Positions 17,756 to 28,163 are shown, numbered from the stretch's first letter. The stretch is 64,000 nt of DNA from Tolypothrix campylonemoides VB511288 (GCA_000828075.3 JXCB02000023.1:605937-669936), one strand, 5' to 3'. Notes: generated from the sequence alone by a model not told the origin. A program made the numbers and translations.

Positions 17756-18097
17756 TTATTGGTAAAACAAAGACTTCAGGCTTAGTACTGAGTCTGAAAA
17801 TAACATCAATTTTTCTTGGTGCAAGATGTGAGTTAACCAGTCTTGTTTAGGGTCTTTTGAGGTGAAGCGAACAAAACTTTCTGTCCAAATATAGCCATTA
17901 GCTCGTCTTCGCTTAGCAACTAAGTGTTCTGCTAGCACTGGTAAATTCTGATCTTCAAAATATTTAATAAAATTTTGGACAGAATAATCCACAGTTTCAA
18001 AAGGGTTTTGTTCGCCGATTCCATGGATGATCAAAAATGCAGTGCGACCTTTGAGACATCTAAGATCGATATGTTCCTGAGTCATTGTAGTTACCAC
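17756..18097 (-). pseudogene. N-terminal part of a split alpha/beta hydrolase
   Basis: 113 residues with TAFLIIHGIGEQNPFETVDY, the opening strand and oxyanion motif of the alpha/beta hydrolases whose nucleophile is in the frame downstream. Homology to the usual order appears to hold up to about WTESFVRFTSKD; the last ~30 residues (after PKQDW) look unrelated. The frame ends in a TAA at a short tandem repeat (CAATAAAAG twice). The ATG at 18097 is the likely original start, or a nearby in-frame ATG at 18085. On its own it has no catalytic serine and is unlikely to be active. Confidence 0.65.
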
Positions 18098-18677
18098 TTT
18101 TTTTGGACATGGTTTTGCTTTCCATAACAGACGCTAACGACCTATCCGCCATTATTTTAGAGAAATTCAGCAGATAGTCTTGTGAAAGTTATGAAATAAG
18201 GGATTTGTTACTTTTCCTTAAAAAGCAACAAGCACCTAAATAGCTTTTTCCATAACCCGTTTAAACATAACAGGCACCGTGTTGTAAAGGCTAAAGCAAT
18301 ATAGATATTGCTCCAGCAATAACACACAAAATTCCGGAATAGTCCAATCCCAAAGAGTAGTTATACATGCATTATCCTGTTGTAGTCATCCACAGTATCA
18401 TCTCTATAATGCTGGTAAATGAAAACAAGTAGGTGTATACCAATTGCAAGCGTGGATTTGACCAAGCCAAGTCTATGTTTTCGCGCATTTTGGAGTGGGT
18501 AACAGATTATGACAACTCGTCAATCCAAATTTTGGATGGTTTATCAGCCTAAAACCTAAAATTTATTATCCAAAATCTAAAGATACTATAAAAACGTTTT
18601 CGATTGGATGTGATATACCTTACATAGGGCAAGCAATATTGGTACAACCAGGGCATCAAATAGGGAGGCAAATACAG
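18098..18677. other. Intergenic stretch before ppsA
   Basis: 580 bp, AT-rich, divergent from the hydrolase fragments and upstream of ppsA. It contains short AAAATCTAAA-type degenerate repeats around 18540-18590. No RNA gene or clear promoter could be read. Confidence 0.5.
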
Positions 18678-21242
18678 ATGGTTACGGTAGCAACAAATAC
18701 TTTTTCACAATCATCCTCCAAAGAGCGATCGCTTATCCTTTGGTTTAATGAGGTTGGCATTACCGACATACCGATAGTTGGTGGCAAGAATGCATCTTTA
18801 GGCGAGATGATTCAACAACTCGTGCCCAAAGGCATCAATGTTCCGATTGGATTTGCTACCACGGCTTATGCTTATCGTTATTTCATTCAATCTGCTCTCT
18901 TAGAACAAAAGCTGCGCGATCTCTTTTCTGACTTAGATGTAGAAGATGTCAAAAATTTACGAGAACGAGGGAAAAAGGCGCGATCGCTCCTGATGCACAC
19001 ACCATTCCCTAAAGAATTAAGAGAGGCGATTGTTCAAGCATACCAAACTTTATGTGAGCGATACAATTCAGATACCGACGTAGCAGTGCGCTCCAGTGCT
19101 ACCGCTGAAGACCTCCCTGATGCCAGCTTTGCCGGACAGCAAGAAACTTACCTCAACGTTACTGGTATAGAAAGTGTTTTAGCCGCCTGTCATAAATGCT
19201 TTGCTTCCCTATTTACAGACCGTGCTATTTCCTACCGCCACACTAAGGGATTTGACCACTTTAGCATTGCCCTCGCTGTTGGCGTGCAAAAAATGGTGCG
19301 TTCCGACTTAGCATCCTCTGGAGTCATGTTCTCCATTGAAACAGAAACAGGCTTTAAGGATGCTGCACTGATCTCAGCAGCATACGGTTTAGGAGAAAAC
19401 GTTGTCCAGGGTTCCGTCAACCCAGACGAATACTACGTTTTTAAACCAACTCTTAAAGAAGATTTCCGCCCAATCATCGATAAAAGATTGGGTAGCAAAG
19501 AATTGAAAATGGTCTATGACGACGGCTCCAAATTCACGAAAAACGTAATAGTTCCTGCAAGTGAAAGAGGCAAATTCGCCCTAAACGATGACGAAATTTT
19601 GCAACTAGCGCGTTGGGCGTGTTTGATTGAAGACCATTATTCCCAAGTCCACGGAACCTATACCCCAATGGACATCGAATGGGCGAAAGACGGCATTACA
19701 AATGAATTGTTTATCGTGCAAGCGCGTCCAGAAACAGTGCAGTCTCAAAAGACGGAGAATGTGTTGCGGACTTACCGCCTCCTCAAGACAGATCAGGCAG
19801 ATAAGGCAAATAAGGCAGATAACGGAGTAAAACCCTCCTCATCCCCCTCACTCCCTCACTCCCTCACTCCCTCATCCTCCTCATCCCCCTCATCTTCCTC
19901 ATCCCCCTCATCTCCCCAACCTCTACTTACGGGACGTGCTATTGGGGAAGCTATTAGCCAAGGTAAAGCGCACCTGATTACAGATGTCCATAAAATTGAT
20001 CAGTTCCAAGCAGGGGAAGTCTTGATTACAGATAGAACAGATCCCGACTGGGAACCGATCATGAAAAGAGCAAGCGCAGTGATCACCAACCAAGGTGGAC
20101 GCACCTGTCATGCGGCAATTATTGCGCGAGAATTGGGTGTACCTGCAATTGTTGGATGCGGAAATGCTACAGAAGTTTTGAAAAATGGTCAAGAAATAAC
20201 AGTATCTTGCGCTGAAGGTGAAGAAGGGCGGGTTTACGCAGGACTACTGCCTTTTGAAGTTAAAGAAGTTCCGCTAGAAAACTTACCCCGCACTCGTACG
20301 CAAATCTTAATGAATGTGGGCAATCCCCAAGAAGCACTGAGTTTGTCTGCTATTCCCAATGATGGGGTAGGTTTAGCCCGGACAGAATTTATCATCGCCA
20401 ACCACATCCAAGTCCATCCAATGGCGTTGATTCACTATGACCAACTAGACAATGAATTTGTTAAAGCTAAGATTGATCAAATTACCGCACTTTATGACGA
20501 CAAACCCCAATATTTTGTTGATAAATTAGCTCAAGGGATTGGTAGGATTGCTGCTGCGTTTTATCCCAAACCAGTTATCGTGCGGATGTCTGATTTCAAG
20601 AGTAATGAGTACGCTAACTTGTTGGGTGGCAGACAGTTTGAACCCGAAGAAGAAAATCCGATGCTAGGCTGGCGAGGGGCGGCGCGTTACTACGACGAAG
20701 GTTACAAAGCAGCTTTTGCTTTAGAGTGCAAAGCCCTTAAGCGAGTCAGAGACGAAATGGGATTGACAAATGTCATCGCCATGATTCCCTTCTGTCGCAC
20801 TCCTGATGAGGGGCGTCTGGTGTTGGCAGAAATGGCAAAAAATGGCTTGAAGCAGGGTGTGAATGACTTCCAGGTTTATGTGATGTGCGAGTTGCCCAAC
20901 AATGTGATTATGGCTGAGGAGTTTGCCCAAGTTTTTGATGGGTTCTCGATTGGTTCCAATGACCTGACTCAGCTGACACTTGGTATAGATAGAGATTCAA
21001 ATTTGGTGGCGCGGTTGTTTGATGAACGCAGTGAAGGTGTCAAGCGGATGGTGAAGTTAGCGATAACCGCCGCGAAAAAGTACAATCGTAAAATCGGTAT
21101 TTGCGGGCAAGCACCCAGCGATTACCCAGAATTTGCGCAGTTCCTAGTTGAACAGGGTATTGACTCCATCAGTTTGAATCCGGATTCTGTTTTAAAGACT
21201 ATGCTAGAAGTGGCAAAAGTCGAACAGCACATCTTAAGTTAA
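18678..21242 (+). CDS. ppsA: Phosphoenolpyruvate synthase
   Basis: Converts pyruvate, ATP and water to phosphoenolpyruvate, AMP and phosphate, the gluconeogenic entry from pyruvate. Domains in order: the ATP/pyruvate-binding domain (LILWFNEVGITDIPIVGGKN, VAVRSSATAEDLPDASFAGQQ, GVMFSIETETGF) to about residue 365; the swivelling phospho-His domain with GGRTCHAAIIARELG near residue 478; and the PEP-binding barrel ending in GSNDLTQLTLGIDRDS and GICGQAPSDYPEF. The ATG at 18678 follows GGGAGG. The upstream TTG at 18639 is less likely. Between domains 1 and 2 (about residues 370-415) lies a DKANKAD-then-Ser/Pro insert made of repeats, absent from typical members. Otherwise it is complete at 854 residues. 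Confidence 0.95.
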   Translation: MVTVATNTFSQSSSKERSLILWFNEVGITDIPIVGGKNASLGEMIQQLVPKGINVPIGFATTAYAYRYFIQSALLEQKLRDLFSDLDVEDVKNLRERGKKARSLLMHTPFPKELREAIVQAYQTLCERYNSDTDVAVRSSATAEDLPDASFAGQQETYLNVTGIESVLAACHKCFASLFTDRAISYRHTKGFDHFSIALAVGVQKMVRSDLASSGVMFSIETETGFKDAALISAAYGLGENVVQGSVNPDEYYVFKPTLKEDFRPIIDKRLGSKELKMVYDDGSKFTKNVIVPASERGKFALNDDEILQLARWACLIEDHYSQVHGTYTPMDIEWAKDGITNELFIVQARPETVQSQKTENVLRTYRLLKTDQADKANKADNGVKPSSSPSLPHSLTPSSSSSPSSSSSPSSPQPLLTGRAIGEAISQGKAHLITDVHKIDQFQAGEVLITDRTDPDWEPIMKRASAVITNQGGRTCHAAIIARELGVPAIVGCGNATEVLKNGQEITVSCAEGEEGRVYAGLLPFEVKEVPLENLPRTRTQILMNVGNPQEALSLSAIPNDGVGLARTEFIIANHIQVHPMALIHYDQLDNEFVKAKIDQITALYDDKPQYFVDKLAQGIGRIAAAFYPKPVIVRMSDFKSNEYANLLGGRQFEPEEENPMLGWRGAARYYDEGYKAAFALECKALKRVRDEMGLTNVIAMIPFCRTPDEGRLVLAEMAKNGLKQGVNDFQVYVMCELPNNVIMAEEFAQVFDGFSIGSNDLTQLTLGIDRDSNLVARLFDERSEGVKRMVKLAITAAKKYNRKIGICGQAPSDYPEFAQFLVEQGIDSISLNPDSVLKTMLEVAKVEQHILS
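19786..19922 (+). repeat. In-frame STRR block within ppsA
   Basis: GATCAGGCA/GATAAGGCA/AATAAGGCA copies are followed by pyrimidine-rich CCCTCACT and CTCATCC repeats. All keep the ppsA frame and encode a hydrophilic then Ser/Pro linker. The purine-rich unit is the same type as in the gene at 10648. Confidence 0.85.
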
Positions 21243-21600
21243 TCACAGGTCAACACCGCTGCCTAAAAGCCTTGTGTTCATTTAGTTCATGGTATTTCTT
21301 TTAAAAGTCAATGTGATCAAGATAAAACCACAGATGGACAACGGACACTTGCACGCCAGTCGCCTGCGGAGGGAGACCCTCCTGCAGCGCTGGCTCCTCA
21401 ACGGGGGAACCCCCCTCCGGCGGGTTCACCAGTCGCCTACGGTGGGAAACCCGCCTGCAGCGCTGGATTCACCGCACAGCAGTGTCCTGCAGATGCACAC
21501 AGATGATAAATCTCGTGTTAATCTGTGTGCATCTGTGGTTCCAAATATTGGAATACGTTTGTAAGAGGACTATTGACTATTGACTAGCGACTAGGGACCA
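21243..21600. repeat. Intergenic palindromic repeats
   Basis: About 21349-21490 holds diverged copies of the CAGTCGCCTGCGGAGGG...CCTCCTGCAGCGCTGG repeat family, also seen near 35560. Just before the next gene, GACTATTGACTATTGACTAG is a 7-bp STRR. No gene can be supported; the open frame here only reflects the repeats. Confidence 0.6.
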
Positions 21601-23226
21601 ATGAATAAAAAATGGTTTCGGATTGGCATGGCGGGTGTGTTGTTACTATCACTCGCCTTGCGATTTTGGGGACTAGGGCGATTTAATACCTTTGTCTTTG
21701 ATGAAGTTTACTACGCTAAATTTGGTAATAACTATCTCACCCATACACCATTTTTTGATGGTCATCCACCACTTGGTAAATACATGATTGGGCTGGGGAT
21801 TTGGATAAGTAGCCACATTCCCTTTTGGCAAGATGAGGTGAATGGGTTTACAGGTTCAGTCATGTCACCCATCAGTTACCGTTGGATGAATGCCTTTTCT
21901 GGTTCATTTATCCCTATAATCGTCGCCGCCATTGCCTATCAAATAAGTTACCGTCGCAGTTTTGCTTTGCTTGCTGGTTTGTTTACGGCTTGTGATGGCA
22001 TATTTCTCGTAGAATCTCGCTATGCCCTGATCAACCAATATATTATCATTTTTGGGCTACTAGGACAGTGGTTTTTATTATTAGCATTAGCAAAACAAAG
22101 ACAACAACGCAACTTCTGGTTAATACTTTCTGGCATAGCTTTTGGTGCCTCAGCCGCTACTAAATGGAATGGTTTATGGTTTCTGCTAGGTGTTTATTTC
22201 ATCTGGATATTAGCTTGGGGAATTCGTTGGTTGCAGTCTTTTAGCTTTATTGGTGAAGAAACTCAACCTCAAATTCAACAGGAATTTCTTGCTCATCCTT
22301 CCCTTACTAAGGATGAAAAAAAAGGCAGTCAAAAAATTTTATTATCTTCCTTAACTCTGTTTATTTCTGGATTATCTGGGAAGAGAAGATATAAAATTTT
22401 CCCTTATAAGGTAGGCTTTAGTACTACGATTAAAAGTGGGCAAGTTAATCTAACGCCATTGCAAAATTTAACTCAACTTAATCTTGTTCATATTATTATT
22501 TATTTAGGTATTATCCCTTCAATAGTGTACAGTTTAATTTGGATTCCACATCTACTATTAGATAGAAGGTATGGATTTATAGAAGTACACAGGCAAATTT
22601 TGTTGTTTCATGAACGTCTTGGCGGCAATAGTCCCAAGGTGCATCCTTACTGTGCTGCTTGGTATAAATGGCCCTTGATGACTCGACCAATGGCGTATTT
22701 TTATCAAACAGCACAAAGTACGGATGAAGCGCTACCTGTGATGGGACCTCCTTTGCCTTCCGGTAACGGTAAAATCATTTATGATGTCCATGCAATGGGC
22801 AATCCCTTTTTGTGGTGGTTTGGCGTTGCGGCGCTTTTATTTTTAGTAGGAATGTTGGTGTGGCAATTCGTTATTCCTTCGGTGAGGCAAAAGCGTTTTT
22901 CTCCTCCTACGATGCTTTGTGTTGATACCTGGATTGCCCTGTTTTTGGTGATAAACTATGCTGCTAATTTACTACCTTGGGTGAAAGTAAACCGTTGCGT
23001 TTTTATCTACCACTACATGACGGCTGTGGTGTTTGCATTTTTAGCGATCGCTTGGCTTGTGGATCAGTGTTTACGCAGTTACCGAATTGGACTCCGCGCC
23101 CTTGGTGTGACCATTACCTTTATGATTGTGATAGCTTTTGTTTTTTGGATGCCTATTTATTTAGGTTTACCCCTCTCACCTTTTGAATATAAACCAATGC
23201 GGATGTGGTTCAATTCTTGGATTTAG
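21601..23226 (+). CDS. PMT-type (GT39) mannosyltransferase, membrane
   Basis: A 541-residue multi-span membrane enzyme of the dolichyl-phosphate-mannose-protein mannosyltransferase (PMT, GT-C) type. In bacteria it uses a polyprenyl-phosphate sugar donor at the outer face of the plasma membrane. The first helix is followed by the acidic catalytic loop (VFDEVYYAKFG) and FFDGHPPLGKY, both diagnostic. Later family features are FLVESRYALINQY, AATKWNGLW, RPMAYFYQ and the C-terminal HYMTAVVFAF helices. The middle part (about residues 220-290) is a long hydrophilic loop. It may O-mannosylate exported proteins or modify a glycan; which cannot be told. Confidence 0.9.
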   Translation: MNKKWFRIGMAGVLLLSLALRFWGLGRFNTFVFDEVYYAKFGNNYLTHTPFFDGHPPLGKYMIGLGIWISSHIPFWQDEVNGFTGSVMSPISYRWMNAFSGSFIPIIVAAIAYQISYRRSFALLAGLFTACDGIFLVESRYALINQYIIIFGLLGQWFLLLALAKQRQQRNFWLILSGIAFGASAATKWNGLWFLLGVYFIWILAWGIRWLQSFSFIGEETQPQIQQEFLAHPSLTKDEKKGSQKILLSSLTLFISGLSGKRRYKIFPYKVGFSTTIKSGQVNLTPLQNLTQLNLVHIIIYLGIIPSIVYSLIWIPHLLLDRRYGFIEVHRQILLFHERLGGNSPKVHPYCAAWYKWPLMTRPMAYFYQTAQSTDEALPVMGPPLPSGNGKIIYDVHAMGNPFLWWFGVAALLFLVGMLVWQFVIPSVRQKRFSPPTMLCVDTWIALFLVINYAANLLPWVKVNRCVFIYHYMTAVVFAFLAIAWLVDQCLRSYRIGLRALGVTITFMIVIAFVFWMPIYLGLPLSPFEYKPMRMWFNSWI

Positions 23227-23263
23227 GATTTTAAATTTCATTGGTAGAGTGCTGAAAGCCACA

Positions 23264-23302
23264 GATCCCCGACTTCTTTGAGAAGTCGGGGATCTTGTTT
23301 TT
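23264..23302 (+). terminator. Strong hairpin terminator after the PMT gene
   Basis: GATCCCCGACTTCT and AGAAGTCGGGGATC form a perfect 14-bp stem with a 3-base loop, followed by TTGTTTTT. The hairpin is similar in form to dispersed repeats of cyanobacteria, so it may serve both roles. Confidence 0.85.
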
Positions 23303-23562
23303 CACGGATGATTTAGGATTGCTATAGTTAACAAAGCTACATATTATATAACGTAGCTCATCACACTGTTTTAACATTTATTATCATAAACTTAGGTCTG
23401 TTACCTGTTAGACTACTATAGGATGTAAGTAAATTATCGTGAACGTGTAAAAAATATTGAAATCTGTAGAAGGAAGAAAATCAACACTTTAGCGTTATTT
23501 TAAGTATTTATTAAGTAAATTTCTAAAGTGTTAAGAAACTGCGTTAAGTGAGAGTGTAACTC

Positions 23563-23590
23563 TTGATAAAGTGTTAAACCATATTAATAT
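23563..23590 (+). promoter_or_regulatory. Possible promoter of cph1
   Basis: TTGATA (23563-23568) and TAATAT (23585-23590) are 16 bp apart and 38 bp before the cph1 ATG, which has a GGAGAA ribosome-binding site. The surrounding 23303-23562 is AT-rich with nothing else recognisable. Confidence 0.3.
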
Positions 23591-23628
23591 TTGATTTTGA
23601 ATAATCCTGGAAAAGCAGGAGAACTGTA

Positions 23629-25935
23629 ATGGTGAGCGATTTACAATTGCAAGGTATAAATTTGACTAACTTGAAAGAACCACAAATTCATATTCATAGT
23701 CAAATTCAGCCTCATGGGGTACTTTTTGTCCTGAAAGAACCTGAATTAACGATATTACAAGTTACCAGCAATGTATCTTCTGTTTTCGGCATATCTCCCC
23801 AAAATCTGCTGGAAAAAAAACTAGAAGATTTACTCGACTCTTTTCAAATAGAGAGAATCAAAGCAGGACTACTAGAGGAAAATCTCGATTTTATTAATCC
23901 CACTAAACTTTGGGTGAGAAAAAAAGGAGATGATTACGTAGTTTTTGATGGAGTTTTCCACCGTAATCCAGAAGGATTTTTGATTCTGGAATTAGAACCT
24001 GCAATTTCTCAGGAAAATATCCCATTTTTAAGCTTTTATCATCTCGCTAGAGCTTCCATCAATCAAGTAGAAGCAACCGCAAATCTCCGGGATTATTGTC
24101 AAATTATTGTTCAAGAAGTCAGGAAAGTGACAGGATTTGACCGGGTGATGCTCTATAAGTTTGATGATGATGGGCATGGCTCAGTGATTGCTGAAGAAAA
24201 ACTAGAAAGCCAGGAACCTTACTTAGGTTTGCACTACCCAGAGTCAGATATTCCCAAACCAGCAAGAAAATTATTTATTTCCAATTGGATTAGATTAATA
24301 CCGGATACTCATTCGAGTCCTGTGGAGATTGTTCCAAATAATCATCCGGAAACTCAACGTCCGGTTGATTTGACCAACTCGATTCTTAGAAGTGTCTACC
24401 CTTGTCATATAGAGTACTTACACAATATGGGTGTTGGTGCTTCTTTGACCATTTCTCTGATTAAAGAAGGAAAACTTTGGGGACTCATTGCTTGTCATCA
24501 TCAGACACCAAAGTATGTTTCTTATGAATTGCGAAAAGCGTGCGAATTTTTGGGTCGAGTGATATTTTCAGAAATCTCTGCGAGAGAGGAAACTGAAGAT
24601 TACGATTATCGTATGCAATTGACATATATCCAATCAGCATTGGTTGAATATATGTCTCAAGAAGAAAACTTTATTGATGGGTTAGTCAAACATCAACCAA
24701 ATCTCCTGGATTTAACTGGTGCTCAAGGCGCGGCTGTATGTTTTGGTGGTAACTACACCTTGATTGGTGAGACACCTAAAGAAGAAGACTTAATTTTTTT
24801 AGTTCAATGGCTAAAGAATAACGTCAAAGATGAAATCTTCTATACAGATTCTCTACCGCGCGTATATCCAGATGCTGAAAGGTTCAAGAATGTTGCCAGT
24901 GGAATGCTCGCTATTCCCATTTCTAAGCGAAATTATGTTTTATGGTTTCGTCCGGAAGTGATTCAAACTGTCAATTGGGGAGGTGATCCCAATAAGGCAT
25001 TTGAGTTAAGTCAGTCAGAGGGAAATTTACGCTTGCGTCCGCGTAAATCTTTTGAACTGTGGAAAGAAACAGTTCGTCTCACCTCTTTAGGCTGGAAACC
25101 AGTGGAAGTAAAAGCAGCACTGGAACTGCGCAAAGCAATTGTTAATATTGTACTGCGTCAGGCAGATGAATTAGCACAGCTTGCACACGACTTGGAACGT
25201 TCCAACGCGGAACTGAAAAAGTTTGCTTACGTTGCTTCACACGACTTGCAAGAACCACTTAATCAAGTGGCTAACTACGTGCAGTTGTTGGAGATGCGCT
25301 ATCAAAACCAACTTGACGAAGATGCGAATGAGTTTATTACCTACGCCGTCGAGGGAGTCAGCCTGATGCAGACGCTGATTGACGACGTGCTGGCGTACTC
25401 TAAAGTGGATATGCAGGCAATTGAATTTCAACTGACTGAGGTAGAAACAGCTTTAGAACGCGCCCTAACTAATTTACGCAAACGCATTTCTGAAACTGGA
25501 ACTGTGATTACTTATGATGAGTTACCAACTGTAATGGCTGACAGCACTCAGCTGATGCAGTTGTTCCAGAACCTGATTGGTAACGCCATCAAGTTCCGCA
25601 GTGACAAACCACCAGAAATTCATGTGGGAGCAATTCGGACTGAAGATGAGTGGCTATTTTCAGTAAAAGATAACGGTATTGGCTTTGATCCGCAGTTTAG
25701 CGATCGCATTTTCGTGATCTTTCAGCGCCTGCACACGCGGGATGAGTACCCGGGTACAGGTATGGGTTTAGCTATCTGCAAGAAAATTGTGGAGTGTCAC
25801 CGGGGACGGATTTGGGTAGAGTCACAATTAGGAGAGGGCGCAACTTTCTACTTTACGTTTCCAGTTGGAGGACGCGATCGTGAGCGCAGAAACGGACGAA
25901 AAGTACAAAACAATCTTTTTGGTAGAAGACAATAA
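23629..25935 (+). CDS. cph1: Cyanobacterial phytochrome Cph1-type histidine kinase
   Basis: A red/far-red photoreceptor kinase of 768 residues. Order: PAS (about 20-125), GAF (about 140-320), PHY (about 330-510), HisKA and HATPase. The bilin-attachment Cys is residue 259 in [11 protein letters not shown], with His260 next to it. Asp207 lies in [10 protein letters not shown], and PRKSF near 471 is the PHY tongue. The phospho-acceptor is His538 in [10 protein letters not shown]. These numbers equal those of Synechocystis Cph1, and the sequence is alike throughout, so a phycocyanobilin chromophore is expected. ATP-binding boxes [13 protein letters not shown] and [11 protein letters not shown] are intact. 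The last ~20 residues after FPVGG are basic and overlap the start of rcp1. Confidence 0.97.
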   Translation: MVSDLQLQGINLTNLKEPQIHIHSQIQPHGVLFVLKEPELTILQVTSNVSSVFGISPQNLLEKKLEDLLDSFQIERIKAGLLEENLDFINPTKLWVRKKGDDYVVFDGVFHRNPEGFLILELEPAISQENIPFLSFYHLARASINQVEATANLRDYCQIIVQEVRKVTGFDRVMLYKFDDDGHGSVIAEEKLESQEPYLGLHYPESDIPKPARKLFISNWIRLIPDTHSSPVEIVPNNHPETQRPVDLTNSILRSVYPCHIEYLHNMGVGASLTISLIKEGKLWGLIACHHQTPKYVSYELRKACEFLGRVIFSEISAREETEDYDYRMQLTYIQSALVEYMSQEENFIDGLVKHQPNLLDLTGAQGAAVCFGGNYTLIGETPKEEDLIFLVQWLKNNVKDEIFYTDSLPRVYPDAERFKNVASGMLAIPISKRNYVLWFRPEVIQTVNWGGDPNKAFELSQSEGNLRLRPRKSFELWKETVRLTSLGWKPVEVKAALELRKAIVNIVLRQADELAQLAHDLERSNAELKKFAYVASHDLQEPLNQVANYVQLLEMRYQNQLDEDANEFITYAVEGVSLMQTLIDDVLAYSKVDMQAIEFQLTEVETALERALTNLRKRISETGTVITYDELPTVMADSTQLMQLFQNLIGNAIKFRSDKPPEIHVGAIRTEDEWLFSVKDNGIGFDPQFSDRIFVIFQRLHTRDEYPGTGMGLAICKKIVECHRGRIWVESQLGEGATFYFTFPVGGRDRERRNGRKVQNNLFGRRQ

Positions 25936-26326
25936 AGCTGATATTCGTCTTATCCAAGAAGCATTGAAAAATAGCTCAGTACCACATCAGGTTGTGACGG
26001 TTAGAGATGGTATGGATGCTATGGCTTATTTGCGCCAGGAAGGCGAGTATGCCGAAGCACCACGCCCCGACCTCATTTTGCTGGATTTAAACTTACCCAA
26101 GAAGGATGGTAGAGAAGTTCTGGCGGAAATAAAAGCTGATCCCAATCTCAAACGCATTCCTGTAGTTGTGCTGACAACATCACATAATGAGGATGATATT
26201 TTTCACAGCTACGACTTGCATGTAAATTGCTACATTACCAAATCTCGTAACCTTAGCCAGCTATTCAAAATAGTCAAAGGGATTGAAGAGTTTTGGCTGG
26301 AAACTGCCACTTTGCCATCGGAATGA
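25880..26326 (+). CDS. rcp1: Phytochrome response regulator Rcp1
   Basis: A single-domain CheY-like receiver of about 148 residues and the expected phosphate acceptor of Cph1. It has the acidic pair in FLVEDNKAD, the phospho-Asp in [17 protein letters not shown], the Thr in [12 protein letters not shown], and Lys in [10 protein letters not shown]. The C-terminal [12 protein letters not shown] matches Synechocystis Rcp1. A GTG at 25880 with a GGAGG site 9 bp before it is preferred over the TTG at 25865. The start lies 56 bp inside cph1, so the two are translationally coupled. The acceptor is a lone receiver without an output domain, so its target must be another protein. Confidence 0.95.
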   Translation: MSAETDEKYKTIFLVEDNKADIRLIQEALKNSSVPHQVVTVRDGMDAMAYLRQEGEYAEAPRPDLILLDLNLPKKDGREVLAEIKADPNLKRIPVVVLTTSHNEDDIFHSYDLHVNCYITKSRNLSQLFKIVKGIEEFWLETATLPSE

Positions 26327-26836
26327 TAGCAGGGGGAGAAGAGAAATAACACCAATTTGAAAAAAGAATGCGGCAGATACACACTCCCAAACCCTAGTTA
26401 TCTTAGGCTTTCTTAATGCCGTACAGAGATGAATTTTGCAAATGAGCGAATTGGTATAACCTTTTCATCTCCACGCCAGTCGCCTCAACGGGACGGCAGT
26501 TGCTACAACGGGGGGAACCCCCGCAACGCACTGCCTCGAGAACCCTCGCACAGTGAGACAGCGCGAATGACGGCTTTCCCGACCCAGGCGACTGCGTTCG
26601 TCGTTCGCGTTCGCGCAGCGTGTCGCTTTGCGACTCAGCGTGTCCGTTCGGCTTTGCCGTGCCCGTTCGCGCAGCGTGTCCGTAAGGACTCAGGGCTCAG
26701 GACTCAGACGTGCCGTTCGCGCAGCGTTCCGAAGGAAAGGCATACCCAAAGGGCGCTGGCTCCTGATTTTCCTCATCTGCTCTCTCAAAGCTCAGCACTT
26801 TCATGCATAAAGGACTGGGGGTGAAAACACAAGACT
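26327..26836. repeat. Intergenic cluster of dispersed GC-rich repeats
   Basis: 510 bp between rcp1 and the next kinase. From about 26590 to 26735 GTTCGCGCAGCGTGTC-like sequence recurs several times in diverged form, among CAGTCGCC...GGACGG-type repeats from 26470. These are members of the same dispersed family as at 35779, 53527 and 55579. Frames open here are caused by the repeats and are not supported as genes. Confidence 0.7.
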
Positions 26837-27997
26837 ATGGCTGCAAGCGACTCAGTAAAAATCTTGTTAATTGAGGACAATCTGGCAGAAGCTAGATTGT
26901 TACAAGAGTTTCTGAAGCAAGCCAAGTCCCATGAATTTAGTTTGGTTCATGTGAAGCGATTGAGGGAAGCCCTCCAAGAACTATGTAAGGGAACTTACGA
27001 TGTTATCTTGTTAGATTTGACGCTACCAGATAGCCAAGGACTAGCATCTCTCGCGCCTTTGATAACTCAAGCGCCGAGCTTGCCAATTGTCGTCCTTACT
27101 AATACTAATGACGATGAACTTGCCTTAGAAGCAGTGCGGCGAGGAGCGCAAGATTATCTTGTGAAGCGACAGGTTAATTCAGATTTACTCATTCGCTCCT
27201 TAAGGTATGCAATTGAGCGCAAACAAGTTTTAGAAACATTACGCGCAGTCAATGAAAAGTTAGAAATTCGGGTTCAAGAACGAACAGCTGAACTGGTCAA
27301 AGTCCAAGAAATCAGCCAGTTTAAATCTGAATTTGTCTCAATGATATCTCACGACATTCGCAGCCCTCTAAATACAATCCAACTCATTGCTGGATTGCTA
27401 CAAAACAGTGGCGACAAATTGCCTAAGGAAAAAAAAGTTTCCCATTTCCAACTCATTCGTTCAGCAATTAAAAACATGGCTCAGCTATTAGATGAAGTTT
27501 CATTTATAGGTAGAGCCGATTCCGGTAAACTTTATTGTGAATTTCATCCGCTGGATTTAGAAAATTTTTGTCGCCAACTTGTTGAAGAAGCTCAAGTGAG
27601 TACGCAGCAAAAGCGCTTAACTCTGATTTTTACTAGTGTTGGCGAATTCGGTGAGGCGTTGTGGGATGAAAGCCTGTTACGTCATATTTTGAACAATTTG
27701 CTCAGCAATGCCATTAAGTACTCATCATTAGGTGGTACAGTGCGATTTCAACTTATTGCTCAGCAAAAAACAGTCATTTTCCAGATACAAGATGAGGGAA
27801 TTGGTATTCCTAAAGAAGACCAACAGCAACTGTTTCACCCTTTCCATCGTGCTTCAAATGTGGGCAAAATTCCCGGTACCGGCTTAGGGCTGGCGATTGT
27901 TAAAAAGTGTGTAGAGACACTGAACGGTGAGATTTCAGTTCATAGTGAAGTGGGAGTGGGTACGACATTTGCTGTTACGCTTCCTAAGAAAAATTAG
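26837..27997 (+). CDS. Receiver-domain histidine kinase
   Basis: A 386-residue protein with a receiver at the N-terminus (acidic pair E13-D14 in LIEDNLAEA, phospho-Asp 60 in ILLDLTLPDS, Lys in YLVKRQ). A coiled-coil linker (about 125-160) follows, then HisKA with His172 in MISHDIRSP. The HATPase boxes are NNLLSNAIKYS, DEGIGIPKED and GTGLGLAIVKK. No sensor or membrane segment is present, so the input is likely phosphorylation of its receiver. It lies 510 bp downstream of cph1-rcp1 on the same strand and may be part of that light-signalling set; the repeat-filled gap makes co-transcription uncertain. Confidence 0.93.
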   Translation: MAASDSVKILLIEDNLAEARLLQEFLKQAKSHEFSLVHVKRLREALQELCKGTYDVILLDLTLPDSQGLASLAPLITQAPSLPIVVLTNTNDDELALEAVRRGAQDYLVKRQVNSDLLIRSLRYAIERKQVLETLRAVNEKLEIRVQERTAELVKVQEISQFKSEFVSMISHDIRSPLNTIQLIAGLLQNSGDKLPKEKKVSHFQLIRSAIKNMAQLLDEVSFIGRADSGKLYCEFHPLDLENFCRQLVEEAQVSTQQKRLTLIFTSVGEFGEALWDESLLRHILNNLLSNAIKYSSLGGTVRFQLIAQQKTVIFQIQDEGIGIPKEDQQQLFHPFHRASNVGKIPGTGLGLAIVKKCVETLNGEISVHSEVGVGTTFAVTLPKKN

Positions 27998-28025
27998 GAA
28001 TTATAAATGAGAAAATTTTCAGAAT

Positions 28026-28163
28026 TTATAATTTCTCAAACACCGCCCGATAAACAGGTTGCCCTTTCTTAATTGTGCCTATTTCCCGTTCCGTAGGAAC
28101 TGGTGGCGGAATTTCTGCTGTACCAAGTGTTTGAAAAGCAGGATGTTCGCCAAAGCGATCGCT
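28026..28163 (-). pseudogene. Duplicated 3' end of trmB
   Basis: Reading leftward it encodes DRFGEHPAFQTLGT, PPPVPTEREIGTIKKGQPVY and RAVFEKL with a stop, clearly the C-terminus of TrmB. The intact gene at 28820 has the same blocks in slightly different form ([20 protein letters not shown]). An internal deletion of about 11 bp removes the KEWLA part. Only about 45 codons are present and nothing of the methyltransferase core. It lies on the far side of a toxin-antitoxin module from the complete trmB, so the module is flanked by two copies of the trmB end in direct orientation. Confidence 0.85.

Noticed and set aside
21289-21564. 91-residue frame between ppsA and the PMT gene
   Set aside because: It lies on dispersed palindromic repeats, has biased composition and no family features.
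26429-26824. Frames in the rcp1-kinase gap
   Set aside because: They are Arg-rich translations of GC-rich dispersed repeats.
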